Shown here: positions 11,301 through 19,661 of the stretch, piece by piece
How the letters are laid out: every line of letters begins with the position of its first letter
Numbering within the stretch: the first letter of the stretch is position 1
Assembly: GCA_949358305.1 (NCBI GenBank)
Contig: OX442317.1
Coordinates: 7,010,186 to 7,074,185 of the forward strand
DNA from: Strigamia acuminata
Taxonomy: Eukaryota > Arthropoda > Chilopoda > Geophilomorpha > Linotaeniidae
Reading direction: 5' to 3'
DNA: 64,000 nucleotides
Program-made: the position numbers and the translations under genes
The notes under the pieces: model-generated
Seen by the model: the letters and a program-made list of their open reading frames with translations, nothing else
The model's database searches: none
Told to the model about the DNA's origin: nothing

Positions 11301-13080
11301 ACGTAAAGTGGGAAGACCTAAAAAGGTTGTATCACCTGCAAGAAGTGAGCATTCGTCTTCGCCAGCGTCACCAGTTTCGGATAGAGGAAAATCTGGTAGC
11401 GAGCGATTTTTGAGTGACCATAGTTCCGACGAATATCGGACTACGGTGCCACCTTTGCCGACGCAACCAAATACGCGTTCGAGGCAGACTCAACAACCTT
11501 TGGACGGCCAAATCTCGCCATACGAATCCGAAGATCTGGATGAGGATCGACCGGCTGAACATCCGGCTTACGAGCTTTTGCCAACTCAGAAAAGAATGAG
11601 GGAAGTTCAGTTGGCTGACGCTTGGTCGAGAGGCATTATGTTGTATTTGGAATCACAACATTTGCCGCTTGGCGAGGACGAGGCTGAGAAAATCAAAAAG
11701 CAATCTGTTGATATGGCTCTGTATCATGGGCTTCTGTGCAGGTATCCGCCAGTATCAATTGGCCAGCGCGCTCAATCGCGTCGTATTTACTTGCCAGAGC
11801 CTTTGAGACGAATTTATTTTCACTGCCTTCACTTCCCGCCAACTTCTGGCCACCTCGGAATTGAAAAGACTATGATGCGTTTGAAAACGCGTGTTTTTTG
11901 GCCAGGGATGAAGAAAGATGTGGCGGAGTGGATTAAGGTATGCGGGCCATGCCAGAGAGCAAAAGTTGAACGACGTTTGCCAATGGGGGAAATGGAAACG
12001 GCAAAACCACGCCGTCGTTTCAGAACCATTTACGTTGACTACTTTGGGAAAAAGTTGAAGTCTAGCCAGGGTAATTGCTACGCGTTCGTGATGGTTGACG
12101 CAGCTAGTAGATGGGTTGACGTTCGACTTACTGAAAATGCAGATGTGCCAACTACCATCAGGCAAATTGAGAAATTTGTGCAACGATGGGCCTTTCCAAG
12201 GACTTTGATTAGTGACAATGCACCTACTTTTCGTTCTGCGCGTTTTCAGGCGCACTGTGCGGGAATGGGCATTGTGAACAAGTACATATCTGTATATCAT
12301 CCGCAAGGGAACTTGGCGGAGCGCCTAAACCAGTCGCTGAAGACCTGCATTCTCGCGTACATTGATGAACACGTGAACTGGGACCGTCATATCGGCTACT
12401 TCATTTTGGCCATTAACGCCAGTTACCAAACATCTCTGAAGTTCTCACCGTATATGATGATCGTGGGACAGGAAGCGCGCTATCCGGGCGATCTCGACAG
12501 CGACACCGACGACGGGGATCCTCTCCCGCCGGATGAGGCGAGGTATTTACATCGTTACATGCTACGCGTCGGAGCCGAGGCGCGGAAGAACCTGGAGATC
12601 GCAAACCTGCGACACAAGCGATGGTACGATCGGAAACGGCGGCCCCATGACTTCAAACCTGGCGACTGGGTGACACTGAAAAGCAGAATCTTGTCGTCAG
12701 CGGACAGGCAGGTCTCGGCAGGGTTTCAGCAGCGGACGGAGGGTATTTATATAATACACCGGATCATCGGGCCGAACACCGTGCTGTTAATGAAGGATGA
12801 TGGCAGCGTGACGCAGCCATATCACATCGTCGACTTACGACATTGGTACAGCGAGCCTGATGACAGCGCGAAGACACCAGCGGATGTTTTGGATCCTCCG
12901 GAAGTGCTGACCGCCGTTGGAAGTGAGCGCGTCCCCAGTTTCATCTCTAAAGCGGACATGGATGACATTCATCACCGAGTTGACAAATTTAGTGCGGAAT
13001 CACGTGAGATTTGCATGAACTTTTATGCCGAGAACAGAGTTCGGCTGAAAGATTGTGAACACGGAGAAAGTTCGTCATGA
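8305..13080 (+). CDS. pol: Gypsy Pol: protease, RT, RNase H, AT-hook insert, integrase
   Basis: Pol is in the -1 frame relative to gag and is open from 8236. It has no upstream AUG, so it is most likely made by frameshifting at 8299-8305. Residue numbers here count from 8332. Protease: FDSGAQT (D77) and LLLGRDF. RT: IIDGREAFHQI and YIDD at 551-554. RNase H: QTDAS (D701), IECLAAVW, ESDHKCLKW, VADALSR. A basic linker carries four G-R-P AT-hooks (G946, G965, G984, G994), which is unusual. Integrase: zinc-binding H/H/CGPC region, catalytic D1236, D1295 and E1330, then a GDWVTL and IIGPNTVLLM C-terminal region like the GPY/F module. All catalytic residues are present and there is no internal stop. 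The domain order, with integrase after RNase H, is Ty3/gypsy. Confidence 0.93.
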   Translation, partial: EEVGLTPKAVSEPPEVKRVLPPRSVLTAPNTDPILPKLTSFVMISPKEKDVSEEPKIEIGIGERVRRDSQYVKIVWNDIQFIAQFDSGAQTCIMAQDLYEKLHEKMGVEMVVLHETIRVANNQLVEVLGSVEITVRAPQTLISFVCLVIEDSSADLLLGRDFCRAVGLCTDHGLNCWFIRGSEERRSFMTMRQALASDPVLLLPLIPAAPKMAVPAPISDVNCVLLNHRTLPAETFELPHDDAPFRVKVVVSRKTAENRSWTFLWLPPRREKSRRTKFRDTTRVYRRPMCFSQLRRSKRVRRARKRLSQSAESSVPSVPPDSVISDVEGKVGSTGGQFSPTTNFVEYLPCPDPTKLDWIYGQLSNQLSPKRITHLIDALKPVSNIFREEVGLCNNTLFEVDLKPDFRPIHVPVRPVNPAKKAIIDQYIDQKLAQGIIRRSKSDCAVAPVVVPKKDGRWRCAMDFRPINAQTMPDVYPLPDIDNIFSYLGGAKWFSIIDGREAFHQIGVRPGDERFLAFITHRGLYEYVRMPFGPINGPATLQRAMNLTLAEFLYKCVFVYIDDIIVFSKTFEEHVEHLKQVLTLLDAAGFTMNAGKTELCKRSLEVLGHIVEEGKIRPNPKKTSAIQLFPAPTNVKELQRFKGMIGYYSSFFPGYSKTCEVFRPLMKKNAPWNWTDGCQAAFEYLRNQVATSTLQRRFPDWSKPYILQTDASYSGLGAALMQLDNNGIRVPIAFASRALNSAEKNYNVTEIECLAAVWAVKRFRNYLELMDFYLESDHKCLKWLFAQREPKGRLARWILSMSDFRFTFLHCSGTSNRVADALSRAPVDPAIEIGDDDCPLVDEATYCAFFDDFASWPTIEMVELDEHFVPKPSGSKIVNAAKLRKKLRILQKRREFEELEPLELFGDADTRPPKPPGPSRGGSVPADMENVVFDAHQLSGVTTPPAALPPKRCVGRPRKVIAPPTDLPLKRHVGRPRKVIVAPTDPVPKRKRGRPPKPKRKVGRPKKVVSPARSEHSSSPASPVSDRGKSGSERFLSDHSSDEYRTTVPPLPTQPNTRSRQTQQPLDGQISPYESEDLDEDRPAEHPAYELLPTQKRMREVQLADAWSRGIMLYLESQHLPLGEDEAEKIKKQSVDMALYHGLLCRYPPVSIGQRAQSRRIYLPEPLRRIYFHCLHFPPTSGHLGIEKTMMRLKTRVFWPGMKKDVAEWIKVCGPCQRAKVERRLPMGEMETAKPRRRFRTIYVDYFGKKLKSSQGNCYAFVMVDAASRWVDVRLTENADVPTTIRQIEKFVQRWAFPRTLISDNAPTFRSARFQAHCAGMGIVNKYISVYHPQGNLAERLNQSLKTCILAYIDEHVNWDRHIGYFILAINASYQTSLKFSPYMMIVGQEARYPGDLDSDTDDGDPLPPDEARYLHRYMLRVGAEARKNLEIANLRHKRWYDRKRRPHDFKPGDWVTLKSRILSSADRQVSAGFQQRTEGIYIIHRIIGPNTVLLMKDDGSVTQPYHIVDLRHWYSEPDDSAKTPADVLDPPEVLTAVGSERVPSFISKADMDDIHHRVDKFSAESREICMNFYAENRVRLKDCEHGESSS

Positions 13081-14066
13081 ACACCTTCTTTTTCTGCTTT
13101 TAAAGTGTTTTTCGTGTTTATTAATTTATTTCTTAGCATTTGTTGCATTTTTAGCTGAGTTTTGGTGTTTGTAGAATTTGTTTACATTGGAATGAGTATG
13201 TTGTTGTGTTTTTTCATGTATTTTTACTAATCTCTAGTTTTTGACTATTTATTACTAATTGTGGATTTTTTGTCGACATTTCGGAAGGAGATGCGGAGTT
13301 AAAACTCTTTTCTTTTCCGTTCGAGATGGAGACGCGACCTGTTGTCGATTTATTTTGATTTTTGTAAGCGTTTGGTGTTGGTTTTCATGCTCGTTGTTGG
13401 TTGCGCGTGTGTGGTCTAGTTTACGACAGATGGCGCCGGAGTGTCTGGTGTCAGCTGACCGATGACCTCACTTTTCAATCAGTGTCTGGCGGCCGTGTTG
13501 TATTCGCGACTTAACACAGTGCGCCTCGTGTCTTCGCGTCTTTGACATTTTCAACGCGAACCAAGCCACAACTGAGCGTGGAAGTCCGCCAAAGCGCGTT
13601 ATTTCGAATTGTAACCTTAATTGTGAGTATTTTTGAAATTTTGAGTGGAGTTTGTGAATTTTCGACCGCTCGAGCAACATGTATTTTTTGATAAGTGCGG
13701 CGAGTTAGGGTTAGAATTGCCCCGTACGCGAACCGACGTGTTTGAAGTTCTTTGTTGTTATTTTTCCGTCGGTATAATGCGTTAATATTGTTTAGTAAGC
13801 TTCGCCGCTACTTGTTAGAGTATATTTAATTGTTGGGGAAATTTTGTATTTTTGATTAGTTTCACTTTGCGAAAAGCAAGATGGCGTCGCCATGCTCCTG
13901 GAATTTTCCTTGTAGTCACGTGATGTCCGCCATCTTTGGCGAGTACCCGTATGCGCATGGATGGACTTAGCCAAATTTTCGAGCTTGTTCATTTCAAAGT
14001 GATAAGTTCGCACGCGATGTTTATTTCTTATTCGCGTTTACTTTCTAATTTATTCCCATTGTTACG
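13081..14066 (+). other. T-rich stretch between pol and the downstream ORFs of the gypsy element
   Basis: About 1 kb with no convincing ORF. The base composition is T/G-rich, and there are short inverted motifs such as GATGGCGTCGCCATG near 13,881. It may hold cis signals for expressing the downstream ORFs. No function is demonstrated. Confidence 0.5.
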
Positions 14067-14324
14067 ATGAATTTTGTACATCTTTGCGAGGATTTTGTGC
14101 TATTGTTAGATGCGTTAATTAATATTTTTTCCCCAATATTATATTTTTGTTTTGGGCTATTGCGCGTTTGTGTCTCGTTGATTCTCATCGTGATTCTATT
14201 TCACGTGATTTGCTTTACAATTTTTATCACTGCTGTTATTTTTAACTGTGAATATCTTTTCTGGTTGAGTTATGAATTGTTACGTGAACTTTATCGAGTA
14301 ATTTTTTATAACCCACGCTATTAG
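14067..14324 (+). CDS. Possible small hydrophobic protein of the gypsy element (85 aa)
   Basis: An ATG-initiated ORF between pol and ORF3. The translation is dominated by hydrophobic runs (ILYFCFGLLRVCVSLILIVI, then FHVICFTIFITAVIF), so it could be a two-pass membrane peptide. It starts MNFVHLCEDFVLLLD and ends with a tyrosine-rich tail. The surrounding DNA is T-rich, and T-rich DNA encodes Phe/Leu/Ile/Val by default, so the ORF could be chance. I do not recognise a family. It lies 116 nt upstream of the ORF3 ATG on the same strand. Confidence 0.35.
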   Translation: MNFVHLCEDFVLLLDALINIFSPILYFCFGLLRVCVSLILIVILFHVICFTIFITAVIFNCEYLFWLSYELLRELYRVIFYNPRY

Positions 14325-14419
14325 CCCATGTTTTTATTGTTATATTTATTTGCTCTTGCTCGAGTGGTGTTTTTTGTTGTTTTTGTTCAATTTTTTGATT
14401 TTTCTTTTGTGACTGAATT

Positions 14420-14422
14420 TAG
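14420..14422 (+). promoter_or_regulatory. Candidate splice acceptor upstream of ORF3
   Basis: A long T-rich tract (about 14,366-14,410) ends GACTGAATTTAG about 18 nt before the ORF3 ATG. In gypsy-type elements with a third ORF, that ORF is usually made from a spliced RNA. No donor was firmly assigned. Confidence 0.3.
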
Positions 14423-14440
14423 TAGTGATTTTCAACCGTC

Positions 14441-16273
14441 ATGACCGGACGAGGCAACGGAGTACGACCGCCGTGGCGAGGAGGGAAAAACGGCAAGAAC
14501 AAGACTAGTGTTGTGACGCGCCGGCAACGACAGGCGCGTGAACGTTATGTCTGCCCTTATCCGGTGCCGCGACTATTTGAAACTGGACCCATCTTGATGC
14601 CAAATTATCACCCGGATCATCCGATGTGCCGGGCTTACCCGAATCGCGAACTTTGCCCGGTGTGTTCGGGCTGGGGCCATCTTCATCAGGGCCGAGATGA
14701 ATGTTTCGTGTGCGAGGGCTTTGGCAACTTACGTAGAGCCCAATTCAAGATTTGGATGCGGCGCGTACAAGCCCTGTGTTTGGGTCGATCGGTGGCAGAT
14801 GGCAGAGATATTTCTTTTTATGTTCTTCCTGACCGTTTCCAGCCGCTGCTCGGGTCTGCATCGGATTGCAACAGATTCGCGATCCAACATGAGGCCTACT
14901 GGCGGAATACCATTCAAATGGCCGCCGCCGAGAACATCCGACCGCATAATTGGCAATACCCGCCGATTGGATGCCTCATTATGGCGCCCGGGACCGTTAC
15001 GCCTGAGCTTCCGTCCTTTTTTCGTCAATGGGCACCAATGGTTCGAGGGCAGCCGCGAAACCCACCGCCGATTACTTCGCGCCTTCACTCCCAGGCTCGT
15101 CAGAGACGAGATAACCCGCAAGCTCCCGTGGTTGTCGGTGCAGCGCGAACGGCCGAGGAGCATCAACGCTTGAGACTAATTGCTGAGCGTAATGCTCATT
15201 TATTACGTGATATTTCTCGCTTGCAGGATGATCCCCTTATGCATGCTGCCCAAAGTTCGATGCTTGAAGAGATCGAGGATGTCCGAGAGTCGTCGCGTTT
15301 TCGGAATGTCGCGTCGGGGATGATGGTGCCCCGGTGTCGGCCGGTGCCCACATTACAGCCCGTGCCAGAAGCGTCCACGTCACGAGTTGAAATTTCCGAG
15401 ATTCTGCCGGAGGTAGAGGAGATTCCGCCGCCAATTGATGAGACGGTTTTGTCCACTGCGTTGTTGCCGGTCGGGCAATCCCAGTGTGAAATGGACGAGA
15501 TGGCAACCCCTTTTGGCGTCGATCTTAAGCGCGACTGGACTGAGTCCGATATGGAGTGGCTGATCCGATGCCACGATGAAGCCACGCGTCGCCGTGCAGC
15601 CGCGTTCCCGGGAGGAATGATTCCTCGTTCGACTCCAGCCCAGTTGGAGCAGTCGATGGACTACGTCGGCGAGCTTCCCAATTTGCGTGTGCACCTGACC
15701 GATGCTGGTCGGGGAGTCGAGTTTTTGTCGGATTCGAGTGATGATGAGGAGGCTGAGTCGTGCCCCCGCCGCCCACTCCTTCCAATCTTTACCGGACGCC
15801 AGGTTCAGCGCGACCTGCCCTTTGCCACCCAGCCTGAGGACTTTGTCATCGCGATCCAGAAGTTGGTGAGTGATCAACATCGCAAGCGTGACTTTGTTTC
15901 GTGTCGCGAGCTCCAGTTGTATTTTGAGACCATTATGGCGCGTGCAACCTTTGATGACATCTTCCCAATGGGCACGCTCGAATGGGAGTCACCGTCGCGT
16001 TGGAGAACGGACACGTACCTGGATGCGGATAGCACGCGATGGAAGGAATTTTTCTATCTCATTCTTAAAAGAGAGTTGGGCCTATCCGAAAGCATATCTG
16101 CTTTGGTCCACTTGTTGGAGGAAAGCCACGTCCGTGTTCTCCAGCAGTTGCTCGCCAACACTTTGACCGAGTTCCGTCCGCGCAATGAACAACAGTTGGG
16201 CGACGTCATTACCTACCGCGCCACCACCCTCATGAAGGAACTCGTAACGGCCATGACTGGCTATGAGTTCTAG
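14441..16273 (+). CDS. Gypsy ORF3: unrecognised 610-aa protein with paired CxxCxGxG motifs
   Basis: The N-terminus is very basic and Gly/Arg-rich (MTGRGNGVRPPWRGGKNGK). Two motifs follow, CPVCSGWG (C72, C75) and CFVCEGFG (C88, C91), each a perfect DnaJ-type CxxCxGxG zinc motif. Two such motifs would make one zinc site, whereas DnaJ has four. The middle is helical and charged (HQRLRLIAERNAHLLRDIS), followed by a Pro-rich region. VEFLSDSSDDEEAE near residue 425-438 is an acidic patch resembling a SUMO-interacting motif. The C-terminal 150 aa look globular and helical. There is no signal peptide, transmembrane segment or furin site, so it is not an envelope protein. It might act as an RNA-binding, assembly or chaperone-like accessory factor, or be a captured host gene; that is inference. 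Confidence 0.8.
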   Translation: MTGRGNGVRPPWRGGKNGKNKTSVVTRRQRQARERYVCPYPVPRLFETGPILMPNYHPDHPMCRAYPNRELCPVCSGWGHLHQGRDECFVCEGFGNLRRAQFKIWMRRVQALCLGRSVADGRDISFYVLPDRFQPLLGSASDCNRFAIQHEAYWRNTIQMAAAENIRPHNWQYPPIGCLIMAPGTVTPELPSFFRQWAPMVRGQPRNPPPITSRLHSQARQRRDNPQAPVVVGAARTAEEHQRLRLIAERNAHLLRDISRLQDDPLMHAAQSSMLEEIEDVRESSRFRNVASGMMVPRCRPVPTLQPVPEASTSRVEISEILPEVEEIPPPIDETVLSTALLPVGQSQCEMDEMATPFGVDLKRDWTESDMEWLIRCHDEATRRRAAAFPGGMIPRSTPAQLEQSMDYVGELPNLRVHLTDAGRGVEFLSDSSDDEEAESCPRRPLLPIFTGRQVQRDLPFATQPEDFVIAIQKLVSDQHRKRDFVSCRELQLYFETIMARATFDDIFPMGTLEWESPSRWRTDTYLDADSTRWKEFFYLILKRELGLSESISALVHLLEESHVRVLQQLLANTLTEFRPRNEQQLGDVITYRATTLMKELVTAMTGYEF

Positions 16274-16460
16274 TGCGCGTGTCTTCCTATTTTAAAGTGA
16301 CAATGTTACCCGAACGTGACTCTTTCTCCGCGTAATCTTCCACAAAGTTTGGTGTTTGATGCGGACTTTTTGTTGAACAATACCAGTGCTATTGGACATT
16401 ATCCTGATTTGTGATTATTTTATTAGTGTTTCTAGTCGCGTATGTTTGTGTGATGTGAGG

Positions 16461-16673
16461 TTTGGTGTTTAACGCTCGTGTTGTTGAGTCCACGCGTTTT
16501 CGCCCCTCACAATAATTATTTTTGTTACTTTTCGCGACTTTAAGCTTTACTGTTCTTTATCTAGTGTATTCCTAGTGCCTGGCGCTTAACGCTAGTAGTT
16601 TTGATTTGTTTAGATTTTGGCGCTTAACGCCCGCTTGTGTTGTTGAGTCCACGCGTAAGTTCCGCGCCTCACA
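16461..16673 (+). repeat. Direct repeats in the 3' region of the gypsy element
   Basis: A motif of about 50-58 bp occurs at 16461-16511 and 16616-16673. It runs TTTGGYGYTTAACGCYCG, then TGTTGTTGAGTCCACGCG, then CGCCTCACA. A partial copy (TGGCGCTTAACGCTAG) lies at about 16579. It is downstream of ORF3 and before the 3' LTR, a position where elements keep packaging, export or transcription signals. The function is unknown. Confidence 0.75.
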
Positions 16674-16778
16674 GTTGTTGTTTCATTCTAATCATTCCAA
16701 GTGTCATTTGATTTTGATTTTGTATCGCTTTTTATTTTCTTTACTTTTCAGATTTGTTTCGAGAATAAAAACACTCTC

Positions 16779-16790
16779 GTCCGAGGGGTG
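16779..16790 (+). promoter_or_regulatory. Polypurine-like tract before the 3' LTR
   Basis: GTCCGAGGGGTG lies directly against the 3' LTR start at 16791. It is short and interrupted for a polypurine tract, but the position is right for plus-strand priming. Confidence 0.5.
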
Positions 16791-17780
16791 TGTCACGGCC
16801 CGGCATTAACGCGTAATGTAATCCTAACCAATTGTTGTGTTTGTACGCGTTTTCCGTGTGTTCCTAACCATTGTTTTGTTTAAACTCCTAATAAATCCTT
16901 AAACCTAATATTTGAGTTTTCCTACCTTTTCACCTCATTTTGTATTCATTTTCATCCCTTGACTCAGTCTGGAGTGGCTCAATTCAGCCACATCAGACCG
17001 GTCTAAGTTGTGTATTTCCTACTGTTACCCCTCCTGATTTCGTTTAGTTTATCCATCCTAATTTGAATGTTTGAGTCACACGCGCTTAGTCATCGTGATG
17101 ATTAATCACGTACGCGTCTGATTGGCTCTGCTCATTGGCTTACCTCGAATTCTGTATTGGATCTGGCCCAAGTTCACTTCAGAGCTGTTTCAAGCCAGAT
17201 TCAATCAGAAGGTACAAGACCATGAGCTTGGTAAGAGCCTTAACTGGCCGGAGCATTTGGCATCCTTTCTCCTGTGTTTGCTCACAGTATTGACTCCATG
17301 CCATTGATTTACGCATGTTGAGGATGTTCATTGTCAGATCGCGTGTTTAATTCCGCGTGTCATCTTCGAATTCCTTTCCTCTCGTTGACCTTTCGTTGTT
17401 ATGTTTTATATGCCGCTGATACACGCCGAAGGATTAGAAATTGGATTCAAGTTGGCCATGAGTTGTTATTTTGTCTTTTGTGCGCGGTTAGTGCGCGATT
17501 ACTCGGTTTGGTCGCTCCGCCATTAGGGGCCCCAACCAAACTTAGTATAGGCCACGCTAGCGTTGTTAAGTCCGCGCGTGTGCATCATTCTCTTCCATTT
17601 TATAATTCCAACAGACCCGGCTTAAATTTGTATAATGATCGAGTAAGAGGACAAGCTTGCCGCCACCCTTCAGGCTGCTTGTCGTTGCCCGGGCTCTTAT
17701 TCGAGACCAGGCTCTCCTAGAATCGTACTGGCGCGTCTTTCAAGCGCGGTTTAAAATATCCAAACAACCAGTTCATGATA
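16791..17780 (+). repeat. 3' LTR of the gypsy element
   Basis: Copy of 5126-6115 with no mismatch found by eye. It is followed by AACC (17781-17784), which matches the 4 bp before the 5' LTR, and then by host sequence continuing the interrupted duplication unit. Confidence 0.93.
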
Positions 17781-18245
17781 AACCGCAAGTCCATTTTTCA
17801 TTGCCAATTTTAGATGAGATTTCCACTTTAGACATGTTCAGTTAAATCGAAAAGCTAATTACCAAGACCATTTCAGGATGTTATAGAAAATAATATCTGA
17901 ACACAATAGAAACTGTTAATCAACAATACAATAAAAAAGGAATTAAATGAAACTATATAGTTAACTGGCATTGTCTTGAAAACATATTTGTGGATCACTA
18001 GCTGCGTAAATAGCACACAATAAGGACATACAATATAATACAGAACTGGTAAATTTACTTTGATACCATGGCTTTAGCATTGGGCATCCGTAAGTTATTC
18101 TCCTTAGTGGTTTGAAAGCACCCCTTCTAGTAATTTAAGATTGAGAACACATCATTACTACAGTTTGCGCTCTGTTTTTTGATGCTAAATTCATACTGTG
18201 CAACCAATTCTGCGCAGACAATTTTCTAACTTCATGCCTATTATT

Positions 18246-18827
18246 AGGCCTAATAATGTTAAAATAAAGTGAATAAACAACAACATTTTGGTCATACAGT
18301 GTAAATTACTTTTAATGATGAGCTTATTGTTGTTTATTTACTTTATTTTAGCATTACGGTTTTATACTCGAGTTGCACTCAAAAAGGCACCTCACAATGT
18401 GTACTCTCATTGGTCGAGCCAGTTTACTACTAACTCCAGACTGTATACTACTACTACTAGAAGAAGTAGTTTTGTTTTTTATTTATTGTTGTGATTGTTA
18501 TGACTAATTTAGTTTGTTATTTTGATTTTATTTAATAAAAAATGTTATTTCCATCATTACAATGAAGTTTCACACATTAAAAAATGTCAAACTCATGTTT
18601 GTTGTGTTTATTGCTTACATCGTCTGGAAGTTTGAATTTTAGGCCGTTGCCTAGGCAATCGATTACAATGTCTGTACATTTTGTAATGCAATTCTGGTGT
18701 TTGGGTCTACTTTTCCGGATAACTACACCAGTAAACTGGCTCGACCAATGGGAGTACACATTGCGAGGTGCCTTTTTGACTGCAACTCGAGTATAGGTCT
18801 AATATTAGGCTTAATACTGCTAAATAA
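18246..18827. mobile_element. Palindromic (hairpin) insertion, probable MITE or foldback element
   Basis: The segment is absent from duplicate unit 2, where CCTAATAATGCTAAAATAAC runs on directly. It contains a near-perfect inverted repeat of about 65 bp (18,366-18,430 against 18,729-18,793; core CTCGAGTTGC and GGCTCGACCAAT). It also holds a smaller inverted pair of about 25 bp (AAAATAAAGTGAATAAAC at 18,260 and its complement near 18,333-18,351). It is flanked by imperfect 20-bp copies GGCCTAATAATGTTAAAATAA and GGCTTAATACTGCTAAATAA. A related fragment lies near 27,415-27,490. Confidence 0.65.
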
Positions 18828-18939
18828 CTACTGGAATTAGAAAATCGTCTGCTCAGAAAGGGATGCGCAGTACGAATTTAGCATCAAGATACCAGGCACG
18901 AACTGTAGTGAATAGCGGTTTTTTAATTAAATATTTCAG

Positions 18940-19597
18940 TGATCGTCGTTTGCTGTATGATTAATGTTGCGATCGCCGTTGTTTTATGCCCCACTGATTT
19001 CATAATGTTGGGCGAATCTTGTTACTATTTTGGAACAATCGAAGTTGCTAATAAAGCTGTTGCAACTGCAAATTGTGAAGAGAAAAGCTCGCATCTTATA
19101 TCCCTCGAGTCAGCAGAAGAAATTAAAATTATTCATAATTATATTACCAAACTACCACAACCAGAAACTTGTAAGAATACACAGCTGGAAAATTGTACAG
19201 AATTTGTCCGGAAAATGTTAAAAAATTAAACAAGTTTTCATTTTTTTTGACCGCTTTTGAGCAAATTTTCTAATCAAATTCTCTGCTAGAGAGTAAAAAT
19301 AAACAAAAAGGTTCTTTTGTGGTTATATTTTCAGATCGAAGTTTTTGGACTGATGCTACAGATATACATAATCCCAAAACGTATTTTTGGGCCTCCAGTG
19401 GAACACCTGTTACCATAACAAGTTGGTGTCCTACTGAACCAGATCACACTGACAATACAGAATATGGTATTCTGCTTTGGAGCTATAGTTGGAAAGATAT
19501 ACGAATTGTTTGTTGGGTTGACGTTTTGTGTGCTAAGCAAGAAGAAAGACGGTTTATTTGTGAATGGGATCTACCCGCCACTGCAAACAAAAAATAA
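18940..19597 (+). CDS. C-type lectin-like gene 1 (two visible exons)
   Basis: Exon A 18940-19170 (acceptor ATTTCAG, donor T|GTAAGAAT) joins exon B 19335-19597 (acceptor TTTTCAG) in frame, giving ...PQPET-Y-RSFWTDATDI. A hydrophobic leader (VCCMINVAIAVVL) precedes one long-form C-type lectin domain with six cysteines (LCPTDF, ESCYYF, ANCEEK, SWCPTEP, RIVCWVDVLC, FICEWD). The sugar-site loop reads EPD and the WND position reads WVD, so the calcium site looks degenerate. Exon A starts TG, so the start codon may be split by the intron (A|TG), or a further coding exon lies upstream. The product is probably a small secreted lectin of about 164 aa, of the kind used in arthropod immunity or adhesion. 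It is paralogous to 23295-23953. Confidence 0.8.
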
Positions 19598-19661
19598 ACA
19601 ATTTGCGTTTTGTGCTACTCTGGGAATTTGGTGTGTACAATTGAGATTTGTAACCACAAAT

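Larger units (their letters stand above)
5126..17780 (+). mobile_element. Complete Ty3/gypsy LTR retrotransposon with a non-env ORF3
   Basis: The 12.65-kb element has 990-bp LTRs at both ends (offset exactly 11,665 bp), a tRNA-Phe primer site, gag, pol in the -1 frame, a small hydrophobic ORF, a 610-aa third ORF and a purine-rich stretch before the 3' LTR. The target duplication is AACC (5122-5125 and 17781-17784), or AAACC if the terminal A is counted as host. Comparing the LTRs by eye I found no difference, and all three main ORFs are open. Both facts indicate a recent insertion and possibly an active copy. It inserted at the left edge of the C-type lectin duplication. ORF3 has no signal peptide or fusion-protein features, so it does not look like an errantivirus envelope. 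Confidence 0.95.

Noticed and set aside
14729-15166. Long minus-strand ORFs opposite ORF3 and pol
   Set aside because: Shadows of GC-rich coding sequence on the plus strand.
14441-16273. Gypsy ORF3 considered as an envelope gene
   Set aside because: No signal peptide, transmembrane anchor, furin-like site or fusion peptide; basic N-terminus and zinc motifs instead.
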